A stretch of DNA of 64,000 bases from Okapia johnstoni (lineage: Eukaryota; Chordata; Mammalia; Artiodactyla; Giraffidae): the NCBI GenBank assembly GCA_024291935.2, contig CM044309.1:5642001-5706000 (forward strand), given 5' to 3'. A model generated the notes under the pieces. It did not search any database. It was not told where the DNA came from and saw only the letters and a program-made list of their open reading frames with translations. Positions 10,974 to 22,736 of the stretch are shown piece by piece. The position numbers were made by a program, and so were the translations under genes. Numbering within the stretch: position 1 is the first letter of the stretch; every line of letters begins with the position of its first letter.

Positions 10974-11183
10974 GGCTTCCCCCGTGACTCAGTGATAAAG
11001 AATTCACCTGCCCATGCAGATGCAGGCGATGAGGGTTTGATCCCTGGGTCAGGAAGATCCCCTGTAGGAAGAAATGGCAACCCACTTCAGTATTCTTGCC
11101 TGGAAAATCTCATGGACAGAAGAGCCTGGCTGGCTACAGTCCCTGGGGTTGCAAAGAGTCGGACACGACTGAACAACTGAGTA
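10974..11183 (+). mobile_element. Bov-tA SINE
   Basis: Full-length copy from GGCTTCCCCCGTGACTCAG to the GAACAACTGAGTACAC tail, with a B-box-like GGTTTGATCCC at about 11034-11044. It is inserted within an old L1M 3' UTR, whose sequence resumes at GGGATGCAGTGTATGAC. Confidence 0.92.
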
Positions 11184-11445
11184 CACAAACACACACAGGG
11201 ATGCAGTGTATGACAAGTAAATGTAATTAACACCAAAATTTGTTAAGAGAGTAAACCCTAAAAGTTATTATCAAGAGAAAAATATTTTTGTTTCTATTTC
11301 TTTAATATTGCGTCTATATCAGATGAATGATTTTCACTAAGCTTGTGATAATCATTTCATGGTGTACATAAGTCAAATCATTCTGATGTGGCATATAATT
11401 TACACAGTGCTGTATTCCAACTATATCTCAGTAAAACTAAAAGAA

Positions 11446-12155
11446 AAAAAAATAATAGAAGTAAAGCAAGACATTGTTTTAGCCCCTTGGACTCTTGATT
11501 TAACTAGCAACTGTTAATACATGGAGAACATATGTAAATCAGTCATCCACAATTAGCACTACTTGCCGTTCAAAAAAATAGATATTCACCAAAAGTTCAA
11601 TATAATTATATTTTGTTATAAAATATTTTGAGTTGCTTATGGATTAATTTTATTAATATTATTCTCAAGAATGTAAACTTTTTAAAAAAATTATTTCTGG
11701 GTGCATGAATGTATACACAGTGGCTAGATATAAAGAATGTGATAACAAAAATGATTCATATCTGAATCTGCAAGTACTTACAATATATAATACCCAGAAC
11801 TCTGTAGAGTCAGTAATATCCATTAATACCTGGTCATTAATACTGTCATATAATACCCAGAACTCTCTGTCCTCATTGCATTTAGAATCCATTTGAAGAA
11901 CTGAAAAAAAATATCTTTAAAATTATATACCACTGAATTGAAAGCTAGACATGTTAATTTCTATGAGGCTAAAAATGTATGGATGTACTGGTATGTTAGG
12001 ATCAGTAAGTGGCAATTTAACTGAAATAAAATTAGGGAGTCATATAAATGACTTGTTGGTAGATTGAGCCTTTATTTTATTTTAAATGGTTGCCGTGTAT
12101 GTCTCATGTTTTAATGCAGGAAGAAGGCCTCTTTGAAAATGGATCCACATTAGAG
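11446..12155. other. Unassigned AT-rich sequence with a short direct repeat
   Basis: No gene or repeat family recognised. It contains the 19-bp direct repeat listed separately. Confidence 0.4.
11785..11866. repeat. 19-bp direct repeat, 63-bp spacing
   Basis: ATATAATACCCAGAACTCT occurs at 11785-11803 and again at 11848-11866. The intervening DNA also repeats a CATTAATAC motif, which suggests a small local duplication. Confidence 0.85.

Positions 12156-12191
<36 letters not shown>
12156..12191. repeat. (TG)n microsatellite
   Basis: About 17 uninterrupted TG units. Confidence 0.95.
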
Positions 12192-12193
<2 letters not shown>

Positions 12194-13750
12194 ACTCCCA
12201 TTAATTCTGCTAGTAAGTCATTTAAAGAGGAACAAAAAATAGAATCTTTTGTGAAGGTTAAATTTTGTTTTGCTCTACCCAGGCACTTACTTATGTATAG
12301 CTAGAATATTTTACTTTGCAACTCACAATTGTTAGGTCTTTCTGGTAGATTCACCTTCTGATAGATTCACCTTTAGATTTCATAGAAATATGAACTCTTT
12401 CACATATAAAATATTTGTTTGTTTAATATTTGACTAAAATTTTAATTACAGTGACAAATACAAATAATATGAACAGCATTTCTAACAAACACAATTGACT
12501 GTTGCCAAGAATACAACTCACATGATGGTAACTGAAGGACATGAGGCTACTGAAGTGCCACTGACCCGCTGCAGATGTTCAGTGAGACAAGGGCGTGTGT
12601 TATGTTTACAGAGACATTTAACTTGTCATATATTAAATGAAGTCTGGTTAAGAGAACTTTTGCTAAAAATTTAAGTGATCAAAGCCTATCAAGGAAGCCT
12701 TTATGGATTCTAACTTTAGTAGATTTTATTAGGTATTTTTGCATTTTCATTACAGAAGTCAAACTCAATGAATCAAGAAGGAGAAACAACAAAACATAAC
12801 ATATAACTAGGAAGTTCAGGAACTCATCTTTCAGCAACACCTGGATCCAAGATCTGAATTAAATTCACTGTGATTATTTGTTTTAGTCCTTTATTCTGGT
12901 TTGCTTTCTCTTCGTTTTCTTCTCTAGCATGGTTCCCATATTACAGCAAAAAATAGCTACAGGATACATTTTCATCACAGCCAACAATCCCTGCGAAAAA
13001 GTCCTTTTTCTGATTGTTCCAGGAAAAATCTGGTATGACTCACTGGCTGAGCTTGAGTCTCATGTGCACTCCGAACAGTTCACTCCGGCTAGGGTTGGAA
13101 TTTATTGTTCAGCTGGATCTGGATCACAGTCTTGCCTCTGGAAAATGGTAAAGTCCTCCTAGAACTACTTGGACTGCCAAAGGGGATAAGTGTGTTTCTA
13201 CGGAGCTGTTGAGACAACAAAAGTACATGCTTTATCCGAGTGGAAGTGTGGTTCTGCATAACGTCCTTTAAAGCACTTGTGCAGCTCTCAGGCAGAATTA
13301 GTGGAAGGACCTGCCTCCAGTGGGGCCCAGCTATGCTTTGTCTTCTGTCTGTCTTCACGGTTCCAAACCCTTTCTGCTTCTGCATCCCGCTGTAACCTCA
13401 TAAGAGCTGTCATTTCCTGGTACCTAAAAAGAGGTATTGTGTTATCAGGTTTGGTGCTTAAAATTACAAATTTCCCCCTAAATTTCTCAGACGCCATGTT
13501 TCTGGTGATATTGCTTCATGTATTTATATTTGCAACGGCCTTCATATTGCTTCACAAAATATAATCCCCTGCATGAATTTGCTGAAATCACTAAAATGAC
13601 TCGTGCTCATTCTTTTTAAAAGAAGAGCTTTGTAAGCATCCATAGTTTCAACAAAGCAAAAATCTGTATCTATCATTTACACTCTCCCTTGGACTGAGTG
13701 ATACTGGAAGACTTTTCTCATTTTTCTTTAAAGCAAGTTGCTCTCTTGTA
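12192..13750. other. Unassigned sequence with a higher-complexity segment at 12929-13560
   Basis: Most is AT-rich. From about 12929 to 13560 the base composition is more balanced and open frames are present on both strands: 77 and 95 codons plus, 98 and 69 codons minus. None shows a domain I recognise. It may be an old, eroded retrocopy, a conserved non-coding segment or chance. Confidence 0.35.
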
Positions 13751-13830
13751 TTGGCTTGGCCAAAGAGTTTGTTCAGGTTTTTCTGTAACAGCTTATAGGA
13801 AAACTTGAACGAATATTTTTGCAAACCCAA
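13751..13830. mobile_element. 80-bp mariner-derived MITE (MADE1-like)
   Basis: Two terminal inverted repeats of about 34-37 bp meet almost head to head. The left arm begins TTGGCTTGGCCAAAGAGTTT. The right arm ends GCAAACCCAA; read on the opposite strand it starts TTGGGTTTGCAAAAATATTC. TA precedes the left arm. Total length is 80 bp, the same design as the human MADE1 element built from Hsmar1 ends. The terminal repeat resembles the bovine mariner ending TTGGCCAAAAAGTTC. There is no coding capacity. Confidence 0.88.
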
Positions 13831-14498
13831 AACTTAATCTTCTTGAAGAACCATATCAGTGCTTTGAGATAATCTAATTTTAATAAATTCACACTATTTT
13901 TTTGTAAAAACTATTTTTCTGACTATGTGTGAGTTACATATGCACAGCCTCCTATATTCTTTTGGGACAACAACCACATGATTAGTTTTGACTCTTTAAA
14001 TATTAGCACTACTGAATTTATATCAGTGGTACTGTTACACATTTTGGATCCAACCAAATGTTTATTAAAGATTTCCCAAACTACTAGTTGATGACAAAAT
14101 GAGCAGGTCTTCAACTTCTGTGAAATATAGTGGATACTTACATTGCTTGTCAAAGGAAAAGTAAGACTGCTGGGGGCTTGACCTACCTGTGACTCTAGTA
14201 TTCTTATTTCCTATTTTAATGTTTTTGCATTTCTATAGCCAATGACAACCACATGAGCAATTACTCATAAGTCCATATGTTGTTTTTCAAACTTTAATAA
14301 AAGTGTTACTACATATTTTTATTCAATCATGGGACTTGAGAAGACTTAGCAGTTTCAGATAATAATACTCCATAGAAGTCCTTTGTTAATACAAGACAAA
14401 TCTTGGATCAGCAGAGCACAGACATGTCAAACTTGTGTTTCTCTCCTGGTCTCTTTAGACTCCCACATTTTACAGAAGCTTTCAGGAGACAGTTACAG
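13831..14498. other. AT-rich DNA, nothing recognised
   Basis: No exon or repeat family recognised. Confidence 0.45.
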
Positions 14499-14602
14499 CT
14501 TGCCTGGAAAATTCCATGGAAAAAGAAGCATGGCGGGCTACAATCCATGAGGTCACCAAGAGCAGGACACTACTGAGCAACTGAGCACACACACACACAT
14601 AC
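14499..14602 (+). mobile_element. 5'-truncated Bov-tA SINE
   Basis: Starts mid-element at CTTGCCTGGAAAATTCCATG, ends in a GAGCACACACACACACA tail and lacks the tRNA head. Confidence 0.88.
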
Positions 14603-15785
14603 AGCTATAAGATTAATAACTGCCCTGAAAAAAATATGCACATTCATATACATTTAGGCTTAAAGGCTATAGCAGTTCTGCCTGAAGTTCTCAAATGGCA
14701 TACTTTCATTTTTTGAATTATGTATTATTTAAGTTTTCACCATGTTTATGAGGAAAATGCCATTTTCCAATGTTTATTTTAACATAAAGCAAATTCTTCA
14801 CTCAGAAAGATTGGATAGGTTTATACTAAAATACCGTGTAGCTAAATTCTACTTTACACAAGACCATTATTGAACTTGAGAGATTTGCTTCTTTTTGCAC
14901 ATACTATATTAATATTAATCCACTTATGTTTGCTTGACAAATATTATTTTAGGAAATGTTGCTGAAACTTACCTGGAAATAATATTTGCCATAAAATATA
15001 AAATATAAATCAAATTTGGGTTGCTATTCAAGAATGAATGACGTGTTTGGATAAGGTGACAATAATTATTCAGGCATTTTACACAGAACAATTTTATATG
15101 CTTAAGCAGTTATTCTCAAGAAGTACTTTGGCTCCTTAATTTATTCATGCATTTATGAATATTTAAGACATAGTTTTAAAGAGTGGAAATATAATATGTA
15201 ATACTTGGACAAATCTTTCAATCATGAAAGTGATATGAGTAGTTTTTAATGTGTGTGAGCCACAAGAATATCACTTAACAAACTACCTCAGCCAGTCATT
15301 CAGTGTCATGCATAACCCGGGGTATCTTTGAGAAGAAAGTGATATTTTTATCATAGGGAGCTCTGATACCTTATGTTTTGTTGTAATGTTCTCTTAACTA
15401 GAATAATACAGGCTTAAAAATTATTTATTGCTAAATAAGTGGTAAAAGATATTTAAAAAAACAGTTAAAAATGTAACATGATTAACAGTTTAGTTACTTT
15501 TACTATATATTGAGGTTAGAAAAGATATGTCGGCAATGGAAATAATTTGAGCAGTAATCACCAAGACAAAATAAAAATCTTCACTTCTATTTTGTATCTT
15601 GCATTTTTCTGTCTGTTTTTTTTTTTAGAAGACTGATCCTATTTAGTGGCAGCCTCTTGTAGAATATTAGTGAGATCCTTGCTGATACCATACGTACATG
15701 TAATAATAATATGAATATTTTAACATGCCTAAAAATAGTTAATTTGATTAAATTTTCATGGAGTAGATTATACCAGTGTTGATGC
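14603..15785. other. AT-rich DNA, nothing recognised
   Basis: No gene or repeat family recognised. Confidence 0.45.
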
Positions 15786-16470
15786 TGTTGTTCAGTCACT
15801 CAGTCGTGTCTGACTCTTTGCAACCCCAAGGACTGCAGCACACCAGGCCTCCCTGTCCATCACCATCTCCCTGATCTTGCTCAAACTCGTGTCCATTGAG
15901 TCAGTGATGCCATCCAACCATCTCATCCTCTGTTGACCCCTTCTCCTCTTGCCTTCAGTCTTTCCCAGCATCAGGGTCTTTTCCAATAAGTCAGTTCTTT
16001 GTATCAGGTGGCCAAAGTATTGCAGCTTCAGCTTCAGCATCAGTCCTTCCAATGAACATTCAGGACTGATGTCCTCTAGGATAGACTGGTTGGATCTCCT
16101 TGCAGTCCAAGGGACTCTCAGGAGTCTTTTCCAACACCACAGTTCAAAAGCATCAATTCTTCGGTACTCAGCATTTTTTTAGAGTCCAACTCTCCCATCC
16201 TTACATGACTACTGGAAAAACCATAGCTTTGATTAGATGGGCCTTTGTTGGCAAGGTCATTCCTCTGTGTTTAATATGCTGTCTAGGTTGGTCATGGCTT
16301 TTCTTCTAAACAGCAAGCGTTTTTTAATTTCATGGCTGTAGTCACCATCTTCAGTGATTTTGGAGCCCAAGAAAACAAATTCTTTCACTGTTTCCATTGT
16401 TTCCCCATCTATTTGCCATGAAGTGATGGGACCAGATGCCATTATCTTCATTTTTTGAATGTTGAGTTTT
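15786..16470 (-). mobile_element. BovB LINE 3' portion, 5'-truncated
   Basis: The 3' terminus (TTCAGTCACTCAGTCGTGTC) is at the left. Two open pieces lie on the minus strand: 15792-16052 ([17 protein letters not shown] ... [13 protein letters not shown], the BovB C-terminus) and 16257-16451 ([19 protein letters not shown] ... MTNLDSILN). They are in different frames. RT catalytic residues are outside the retained part. Confidence 0.92.
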
Positions 16471-17400
16471 CATTAAGTATAGAGATTGAATTAAACACAT
16501 GGACACACACATAATATTCACATATATGCAATATACAAAAAGACCATTCTGTCATTTTTGAAAATGTTATATAACTCAAATATTTTATTTGGTAAGCAGA
16601 TTGTTTGAAAAACTAAGGAAGTAGAAAAAATATGGCAATTTACTATAATACAGAGGTGTTATTTCAAAAGATTAGGGAAAAGATAGTTTATTAAATACCT
16701 GATTTTTGGACAAGTATTAAAATGAGACAAATGCATTCAGGTGGATTAAAAGCCTCTGTGTAAACTAGGATGCCATAGCACCATTATAAGGAAGCACTGG
16801 CAAATTTACTTCCTAACTTTTGGTGGGAGATGCTCTTTTAAGCATGGCTAAACAAACATGTAAAATATCTTTTTGAAACTAAAATTTCAAAATTAAAATT
16901 GAAATATTAATCCCAGAATAATAAAAATTCAATATTCTGCATGGCAGTGTGATTCATAAGTATTAATACATAAAAGCAAACTGATAAAATTGTTGTACAC
17001 CTGAAAAAAATGATTTCTAATATAAAATGGCTCTTAACCAATAAATTGTAAAATCTCAGGTGGATAGAAAGAGAGAGAGGGAGAGAAGGAAGAAAGGAGA
17101 ATGAAAAGACAATTCTTATCATTCACCTTTGCTCATTATTTTGAAAATTCAATTTTATTTAATTGACATTTTCTACTTGTCTCATTGACAAACATTCAAA
17201 ATTTCATTAACAAAGATTTTCTAGGATTGGAAAACAAGAATCTTATGTATTTTTATGTAGGCATATCACTTGGTTCAACATGCTTCAAGACTAATTTGGC
17301 AAAATCTATAAAAACATAACAATCTTTCTATAAATAAGTTTTATTTCTAAAAATTTATATTACCAGTAAATGTGCACTTGTTTATTCAAAGATATATGTG
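16471..17400. other. AT-rich DNA with a purine tract
   Basis: A strand-asymmetric GA-rich run lies at 17068-17107. A possible old L1 3' scrap (GTTGTACACCTGAAA) lies near 16993. Nothing else recognised. Confidence 0.4.
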
Positions 17401-17737
17401 CAGCATTTTTTTTGCTCTAGAAATCAAATATCCATCAATAATGGGCTGGTTAATAGATTAGGGAACGTTTGTATAATGGTGATGTGCCCAGTATAAAGAA
17501 TGAAGCATATACAAATGCATAATGTACGATCATAATGTACACTATGCATTTGTATATGTACAAATGTACAAATGCATAATGATATACAAGATGCACTGAA
17601 AAGTGAAAAAGTGCCAGACTTCGGGTAATTGTTATTTACTATATCATACTTATATTTGATACAGCTATTTAAATATTGATATGCATTTGTAAATATATGC
17701 ATTATAAAACATAATATTAATATATATTTAAAAGAAT
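17401..17737 (+). mobile_element. Possible ancient L1M 3' region
   Basis: AATATCCATCAATAATGGGC, GGTTAATAGATTAG and AGTGAAAAAGTGCCAG follow the order of old L1 ORF2/3'-UTR text. Divergence is high, so this is a tentative call. Confidence 0.4.
17506..17558. repeat. Perfect 16-bp inverted repeat with 21-bp loop
   Basis: CATATACAAATGCATA at 17506-17521 is the exact reverse complement of TATGCATTTGTATATG at 17543-17558. Confidence 0.92.
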
Positions 17738-17880
17738 GGCTGGAGAAGACAGATAATTTGGGTTTGAATTCTGCCTGTACCACTTTCTAATTGTGAGGCC
17801 TTGGGTAAATCAGGTAGCCTCTCTGTGCCTTCTTTTCTCCCCTGTAAAATGGGGTAATAATCGCACTTTTATCAGGGGTG
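17738..17880 (+). mobile_element. MIR SINE
   Basis: Shows the MIR core in order: GGGTTTGAATTCTGCC, CCACTTTCTAATTGTGAGGC, CTTGGGTAAATCAGG, CCTCTCTGTGCC and CTGTAAAATGGGGTAATAAT. This is a well-preserved copy for its age. Confidence 0.93.
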
Positions 17881-17885
17881 TTTTT

Positions 17886-20170
17886 TGTGTGTTTGTGACT
17901 GCCTTGATAGAGATGTCTTCTCAAAGAAGCAGCTTTGATTTTCATCTATTTTCCCTGTCATTTTTCTAATTTTTTTTCACTGATTTGTGCTCCTGTCTCT
18001 ATTAGTTCCTTTCTCCTGCCTATTTTGACTTTAATTCACTCTTTTAGTATCTTAAGCCAGAAGCTGAGGTTACTGGTTTGAGATTTTTCTTCATTGTTAA
18101 TACAGCCAATTAATGTTAGTCCCTCTAACTACTGCTTTGGATGTATATGCAAATTTTGGCATGTTACTATTTTGTTTTCATCTTTCAAAATGCTTTCTAA
18201 TTTTCTTTATTTTTCCTCTTTCCCCCATTCCTTGGAAATATGTTATTAAGCTTAAAAATATTTTAGATTTTTGCAGGTTAGTAATTTTAAATTTAATTTT
18301 GTTTTGGTTAAAGAACATATTTTGTATGATTTAAATATCTTTAAGCTTTTGAGACTTTTTATATGGCCCAGAATAAGGTCTATGTAGTATGTGTTCCATG
18401 TGTACTTGTAACCAATGTATGTTTTGCTATTATTGGATGGAGTATTAGTTTTAATTAAATGTGGGATGTTTTGGATGTGATTTCTCCAAGTGCTCACTCA
18501 CTCTTTTTGGGGTGTGCAGATGACATGTATCAGATGGAGTAAACCTGTCCCCTGGCTCAGCGTGCTCTCTTCGCTGTGTGTCTGTGTATACCTGTTTGAT
18601 CCTGTTTTTCTCTTCTCCACTTCATTTCAGATAATTTCCGTTATCATATCTTCTAAGTGACCAATCATTTTGTCTGTCGTGTCTAACGTGTAGGTTGTGT
18701 GTTATATTTTTCATGTCAGATACTTTAGTTCTCATCTCTAGAAATTTGATTTGCATTATTTATATATTGCCCATGTTTCTAGTTAAAATGTTCTCTTTCT
18801 ACTAGTTTATGGGATGCATATGTAACAAAGGTTCTTTGACCCTTTCTTTTCTCTTCTGGGATTCATATAATGCTTATGCTGTACTATGTGATGATGTCCC
18901 ACAATCTGTCAAATTCTCTTCACTTTTCGTATCCCTGTTTTTTTTTTAATCCTTCTTCTTCTCCTTAATTTCTTGCTCTTACGCCTCAATAATTTTCAAA
19001 GCCCTGTCTTCAAGTATACTGATTCTTTCTTCTGTCTAGTCAAAAGCTAAGTCCCTGTAGTGAATTTTTCAATTCAGTTATTTTAATTCTTCAGTTCTAG
19101 AATTTTTATTCAGTTCCTCTACATCATTTTTTTGATGTCAGTTATTTACATGTCTGTTCTCTCTTTTAATTTACTGAACATCTTTATGATGGCTATTTTA
19201 AATTCTCTGTTAATTCATATTTCTTCATTTCTTTAGGATCATTTTCTTGTGATTTAATTTGTTTCTTTGAATATCCAATATTTCCCTGCTTTTTGTATGT
19301 CTAGACATCTTCTGTCAGAACTTTGTGTTGTGAAAAACCAACTATTTCTTCCAGTCTTTGTGACATAGTTCTGTACCGGGAGGAACTTCTTCATTCAGCT
19401 TAGCTAGATATTCTAGAGATCTTTTGAGCCTTTCCCGGGGATGCATTTTCTCTGGTCTTGTGTGTCTAACCTCCTTGTTCAAGAGGTTTGCCAAGTCCCA
19501 ATCAGGAGTGCCACATACTGTCTATATGTTGCGGTGTAGGTTCTGGTACACATTGGGACATTTTTGTTCTCAGTGGACCTCAACCTGGCACTCTATTCCT
19601 GTCAGTGCTCAGTTTCAGACAAGATACAAACCAGGCAGCGCACTGAAGAGCCGGGGCATTGGATGCCTGTGTCGCTCTTCTCTTTCCCCTGAGGGAGAGG
19701 CCACAAAGCTGTGTTGGACTTTGCTGCACCGTGCGTGTTCTGGAGAACATGCTACTCAGCTCTTATTTGTTCTCAGAGGTCCAAGGCATCTAGATAAATT
19801 GCACTGAGTTCTATCAGTGCTCTCAGAGAAGCAAGGCTGAATCCAATGGCTCAGGCAATTTCCCTGAAAGTTCAAAGCTTTGGACATACAATCCAGCCCT
19901 CTCTCTCCCTCCCTGGACAGAAATCAGAAGTGGTAATTTTCTCCTAATGCTATGGCATTGTGCTGGGGGAGGGAGGGTGGCGAGATGATGACAAGTGTGT
20001 GCCATGGGCATTTTTTTAACCAGCTTTGATATGGCTGGTTTTGTGCTTACCTGGATGACAAGAGACTCGTATTTAGTTTCTGGACTTCTGACAAATAGAA
20101 TTGGTCTATGGATTGTTGTTGAATCAGTGTCTCTATGAGAGGAAGGAGGGTCTTGAGTTTGTTGGTATAT
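17886..20170 (-). mobile_element. Ancient antisense L1 (L1M/HAL1-like), heavily diverged
   Basis: Between 17950 and 18560 the text follows antisense L1 ORF2: TTAGTTCCTTTCTCCTGCC, CAGAAGCTGAGGTTACTGG, GTAATTTTAAATTTAAT and TGGATGGAGTATTAG. From about 18990 to 19370, phrases such as TTTAAATTCTCTGTTAATTC and TTCTTTAGGATCATTT resemble antisense L1 ORF1/5' regions. The more GC-rich 19430-20170 could be its 5' UTR. I am fairly sure of the ORF2 part and less sure of the right half, which could be a different element. Confidence 0.5.
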
Positions 20171-20554
20171 CATATTGCTCAAACTCAGTTTATTTTTATT
20201 CCATAATTATGGTATACTCTACCAGAGATCACATTATAAATCAGTTGTTAAAAAATTATTTTTGAAAATGTTTTATCTAATGTAATTATGAAAATAATAT
20301 ATAAGCAATGCCTATATTTATTATATGTTTGCATACTGAGTATTACAGATCATAACTTGTAGTCTTACAAACATTGACTGTTACAGTCATCAAACTTTTC
20401 CTATATTTTGCCAGATTTTTAATTCAGAAGCAAATAGCTTTTGCATATTTTCAACCAAAGTTGAATACGGTGGAGTTAATGAACTCATTTCCACTGGCTT
20501 TTATAAAATTAACATATTCCATGTCAGTAACAGTTTTTAAAGTTACGAATTTTA
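20171..20554. other. AT-rich DNA, nothing recognised
   Basis: Holds a 65-codon frame at 20374-20571 that runs into the neighbouring SINE and has no recognisable features. Confidence 0.4.
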
Positions 20555-20882
20555 GTGAAGAAGTGAAGTGAAAGGAGGTCAGGTGGTCTGACTCTTTGCA
20601 ACCCCATGGACTACACAGTCCATGGAATTCTCCAGGCCAGAATGTTTCCTTCTCCAGCGGATATTCCCTTCTCCAGGGGACCTTCCCAACGACTGAACCC
20701 AGTTCTCCGGCATTGCAAGCAAATTCTTTACCAGCTGAGCCATTGGGAAGCCTGGGAATCCTGGAGTAGGTAGCCTATCCCTTCTCCAGCAGATCTTCCC
20801 AACCCAGGAATCAAACTGGGATCTCCTGCAGTTTGGATTGCAGGCAGATTCTTTACCAGCTGAGCAATCAGGGAAGCCCCTT
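20555..20882 (-). mobile_element. Bov-tA SINE with a partial tandem duplication
   Basis: Two tRNA-type heads (TTTACCAGCTGAGCCATTGG and TTTACCAGCTGAGCAATCAG) follow one body, so the 5' half is duplicated, as in Bov-tA2/tA3 types. GAATTTTA at 20547-20554 and 20883-20890 is a probable target-site duplication. Confidence 0.88.
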
Positions 20883-20890
20883 GAATTTTA

Positions 20891-21475
20891 ATGGAAGCAT
20901 AATATATTCAATGGATTATCACATTTTACTTAAGAATTCCCCTATTGATTTTCAAGTTGCATAAAATATCTTACACATACAGTTTTGTCTACTTATATGT
21001 TTAAATACCTGATTATTTCCTTAAGAAAAATTCTTACAATTAGATCCATTTTATCAGTGTGTCTAAAATGTTATAGAATTTTGACACATGTTGTAAATTT
21101 ATTTCTTATAAAACCTCAAACAGCTTTTTCGTTTCATTTCATTTAGATCATTAGTATATAAAAATCCCAGTGTACGGGAGAATAGTGTACAGTATATAAC
21201 GGAGGATGTATCATATATCAGAGGGGAAAGACAAGCCATTTTTAAAATAAAAATGTTATCAGAAAAACAAATTTGTTAACTTATCATGTAAGAATGTATT
21301 AATCAGGCTCTATCAGTTTTAAAGTTCAAACATGGCATAGGGTAAGATTGAATATATTTGATAAAATAAAAAAAATAAACTTTGACAAAAGTGTTAGAAA
21401 ATAATCTGCACACATGGGAGAAAGTTCAATAAGCTATTTAACGACAGTATGTGAGAGAAATTATTTAAGATGGAA
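20891..21475. other. AT-rich DNA, nothing recognised
   Basis: No gene or repeat family recognised. Confidence 0.45.
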
Positions 21476-21639
21476 ATGGACTGTAGCCTGCCAGCTCCTC
21501 TGTCCATGGAATTCCCCAGGTGAAAATACTGGCGTGGGTAGCCATTCCCTTCTTCAGGGATCTTCCCAGCTCAGAGTTTGAACCTGGGTCTCCAGCATTG
21601 CAGGTGGATTCTTTACGCTTTGAGCCACCAGAGAAACCC
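21476..21639 (-). mobile_element. Bov-tA SINE, tail-truncated
   Basis: From GGACTGTAGCCTGCCAGC to GAGCCACCAGAGAAACCC; the right end is the tRNA-like head. Confidence 0.88.
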
Positions 21640-22024
21640 ATTTATTAACTTGAAACTAGAAATAGCAATAATGGATACGGGTATGCAATTTATATTTAGT
21701 ATGAAATTCATATTGAGTTAACATGTGAAAGTAATGTGATTAAAGCAATAGTTTCAGGGGAATCAACAAATGATATTGCAAGAAAGGATTAATAAAAAAG
21801 TTTATAAAACTAATTATAAAAACAATATTCCATGTAAAAGTGAAAATAGGATTTATCACATTTTTTAAAGTTGTTTGAAAAATCTTAAAAATAACAACTT
21901 CACACTTTTTTCTCATCATAATAGTGTACACAAAAATGAAGCTGGATCATCAGTAGGTGTAATGAAATGTACTTTTGCATAAATATCATATAAAGTGATT
22001 GAACTCATTTGAGTATAAGTGACC
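21640..22024. other. AT-rich DNA, nothing recognised
   Basis: No gene or repeat family recognised. Confidence 0.4.
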
Positions 22025-22160
22025 AATGTTCTGAAGAAATGTAATAAAATAAATTTTCTTTACCTGGCTTACCTACACTGGTCCAGATTACAAATGTTCT
22101 GAAGAAATGTAATAAAATAAATTTTCTTTACTTGGTTTACCTACACTAGTCCAGATTACA
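22025..22160. repeat. 68-bp tandem duplication (2 copies)
   Basis: Copy 1 (22025-22092) and copy 2 (22093-22160) both begin AATGTTCTGAAGAAATGTAA and end CCAGATTACA. They differ at three positions: CCTGGCTT versus CTTGGTTT, and ACTGGT versus ACTAGT. The unit does not match any transposon I know. Confidence 0.96.
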
Positions 22161-22696
22161 TTAAGATATATAAAGTGGAATATATCTTGAAATAAATTAA
22201 TTATTGTGAAGTTAATGAAGTAAATCATTAGTTCAAGCAATGAATAAGTTAAACTATCATCTAGGTATAAATGATACCTAGGTAGAAATTATAAATGCAT
22301 CATACTATTCATGTTCTTTCTTGACCAGTCCATTTAGTATGTGATTATTCATCTCTAATATAATATTGCTTAAGTAATTTAACTGAAATCAATGTAGATG
22401 ATTATGTAGTGTCAGAATGAAGTTGCTAATCAGTGTATCCTTGTTAAATAGACAATTACAATGATTATAATTTATGATTGAAATATATTAATATGATTGT
22501 CAGGTGAAAATGAAGAAACTGTTTAATACGAAAAAAATTTTCTTCTATTACTTTACTGATATTTATAAAGTACTCTTTCTTGCAGATTAATTTAGATTAG
22601 CTCTTCAGTCCTCTAAAGAACTCTATGAAATAAGGTCATTTTGCCATTTCAATTGAAAATAGAATTCGATTCCAAATGTCAGGCTAAACACAGACA
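22161..22696. other. AT-rich DNA, nothing recognised
   Basis: No gene or repeat family recognised. Confidence 0.4.
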
Positions 22697-22736
22697 CGTG
22701 TGTGTGTGCATACACACACACACACACACACACACA
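22697..22736. repeat. (GT)n-CATA-(CA)n palindromic microsatellite
   Basis: About six GT units are followed by a short CATA and about 12 CA units, so the two halves can pair with each other. Confidence 0.93.

Larger units (their letters stand above)
10440..11445 (+). mobile_element. Ancient L1M 3' ends, interrupted by two SINEs
   Basis: The pieces at 10440-10611, 10738-10973 and 11184-11445 carry typical old L1 3'-UTR phrases: AAAAGGTATAAAATTTCAGT, AATATCAAATCACACTATGT, TGTGGTTACCAGAGGTGGAG, TTGTTAAGAGAGTAAACCCT and, at the end, ACTATATCTCAGTAAAACT. The order suggests two related L1M tails one after the other. No coding capacity remains. Confidence 0.7.
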
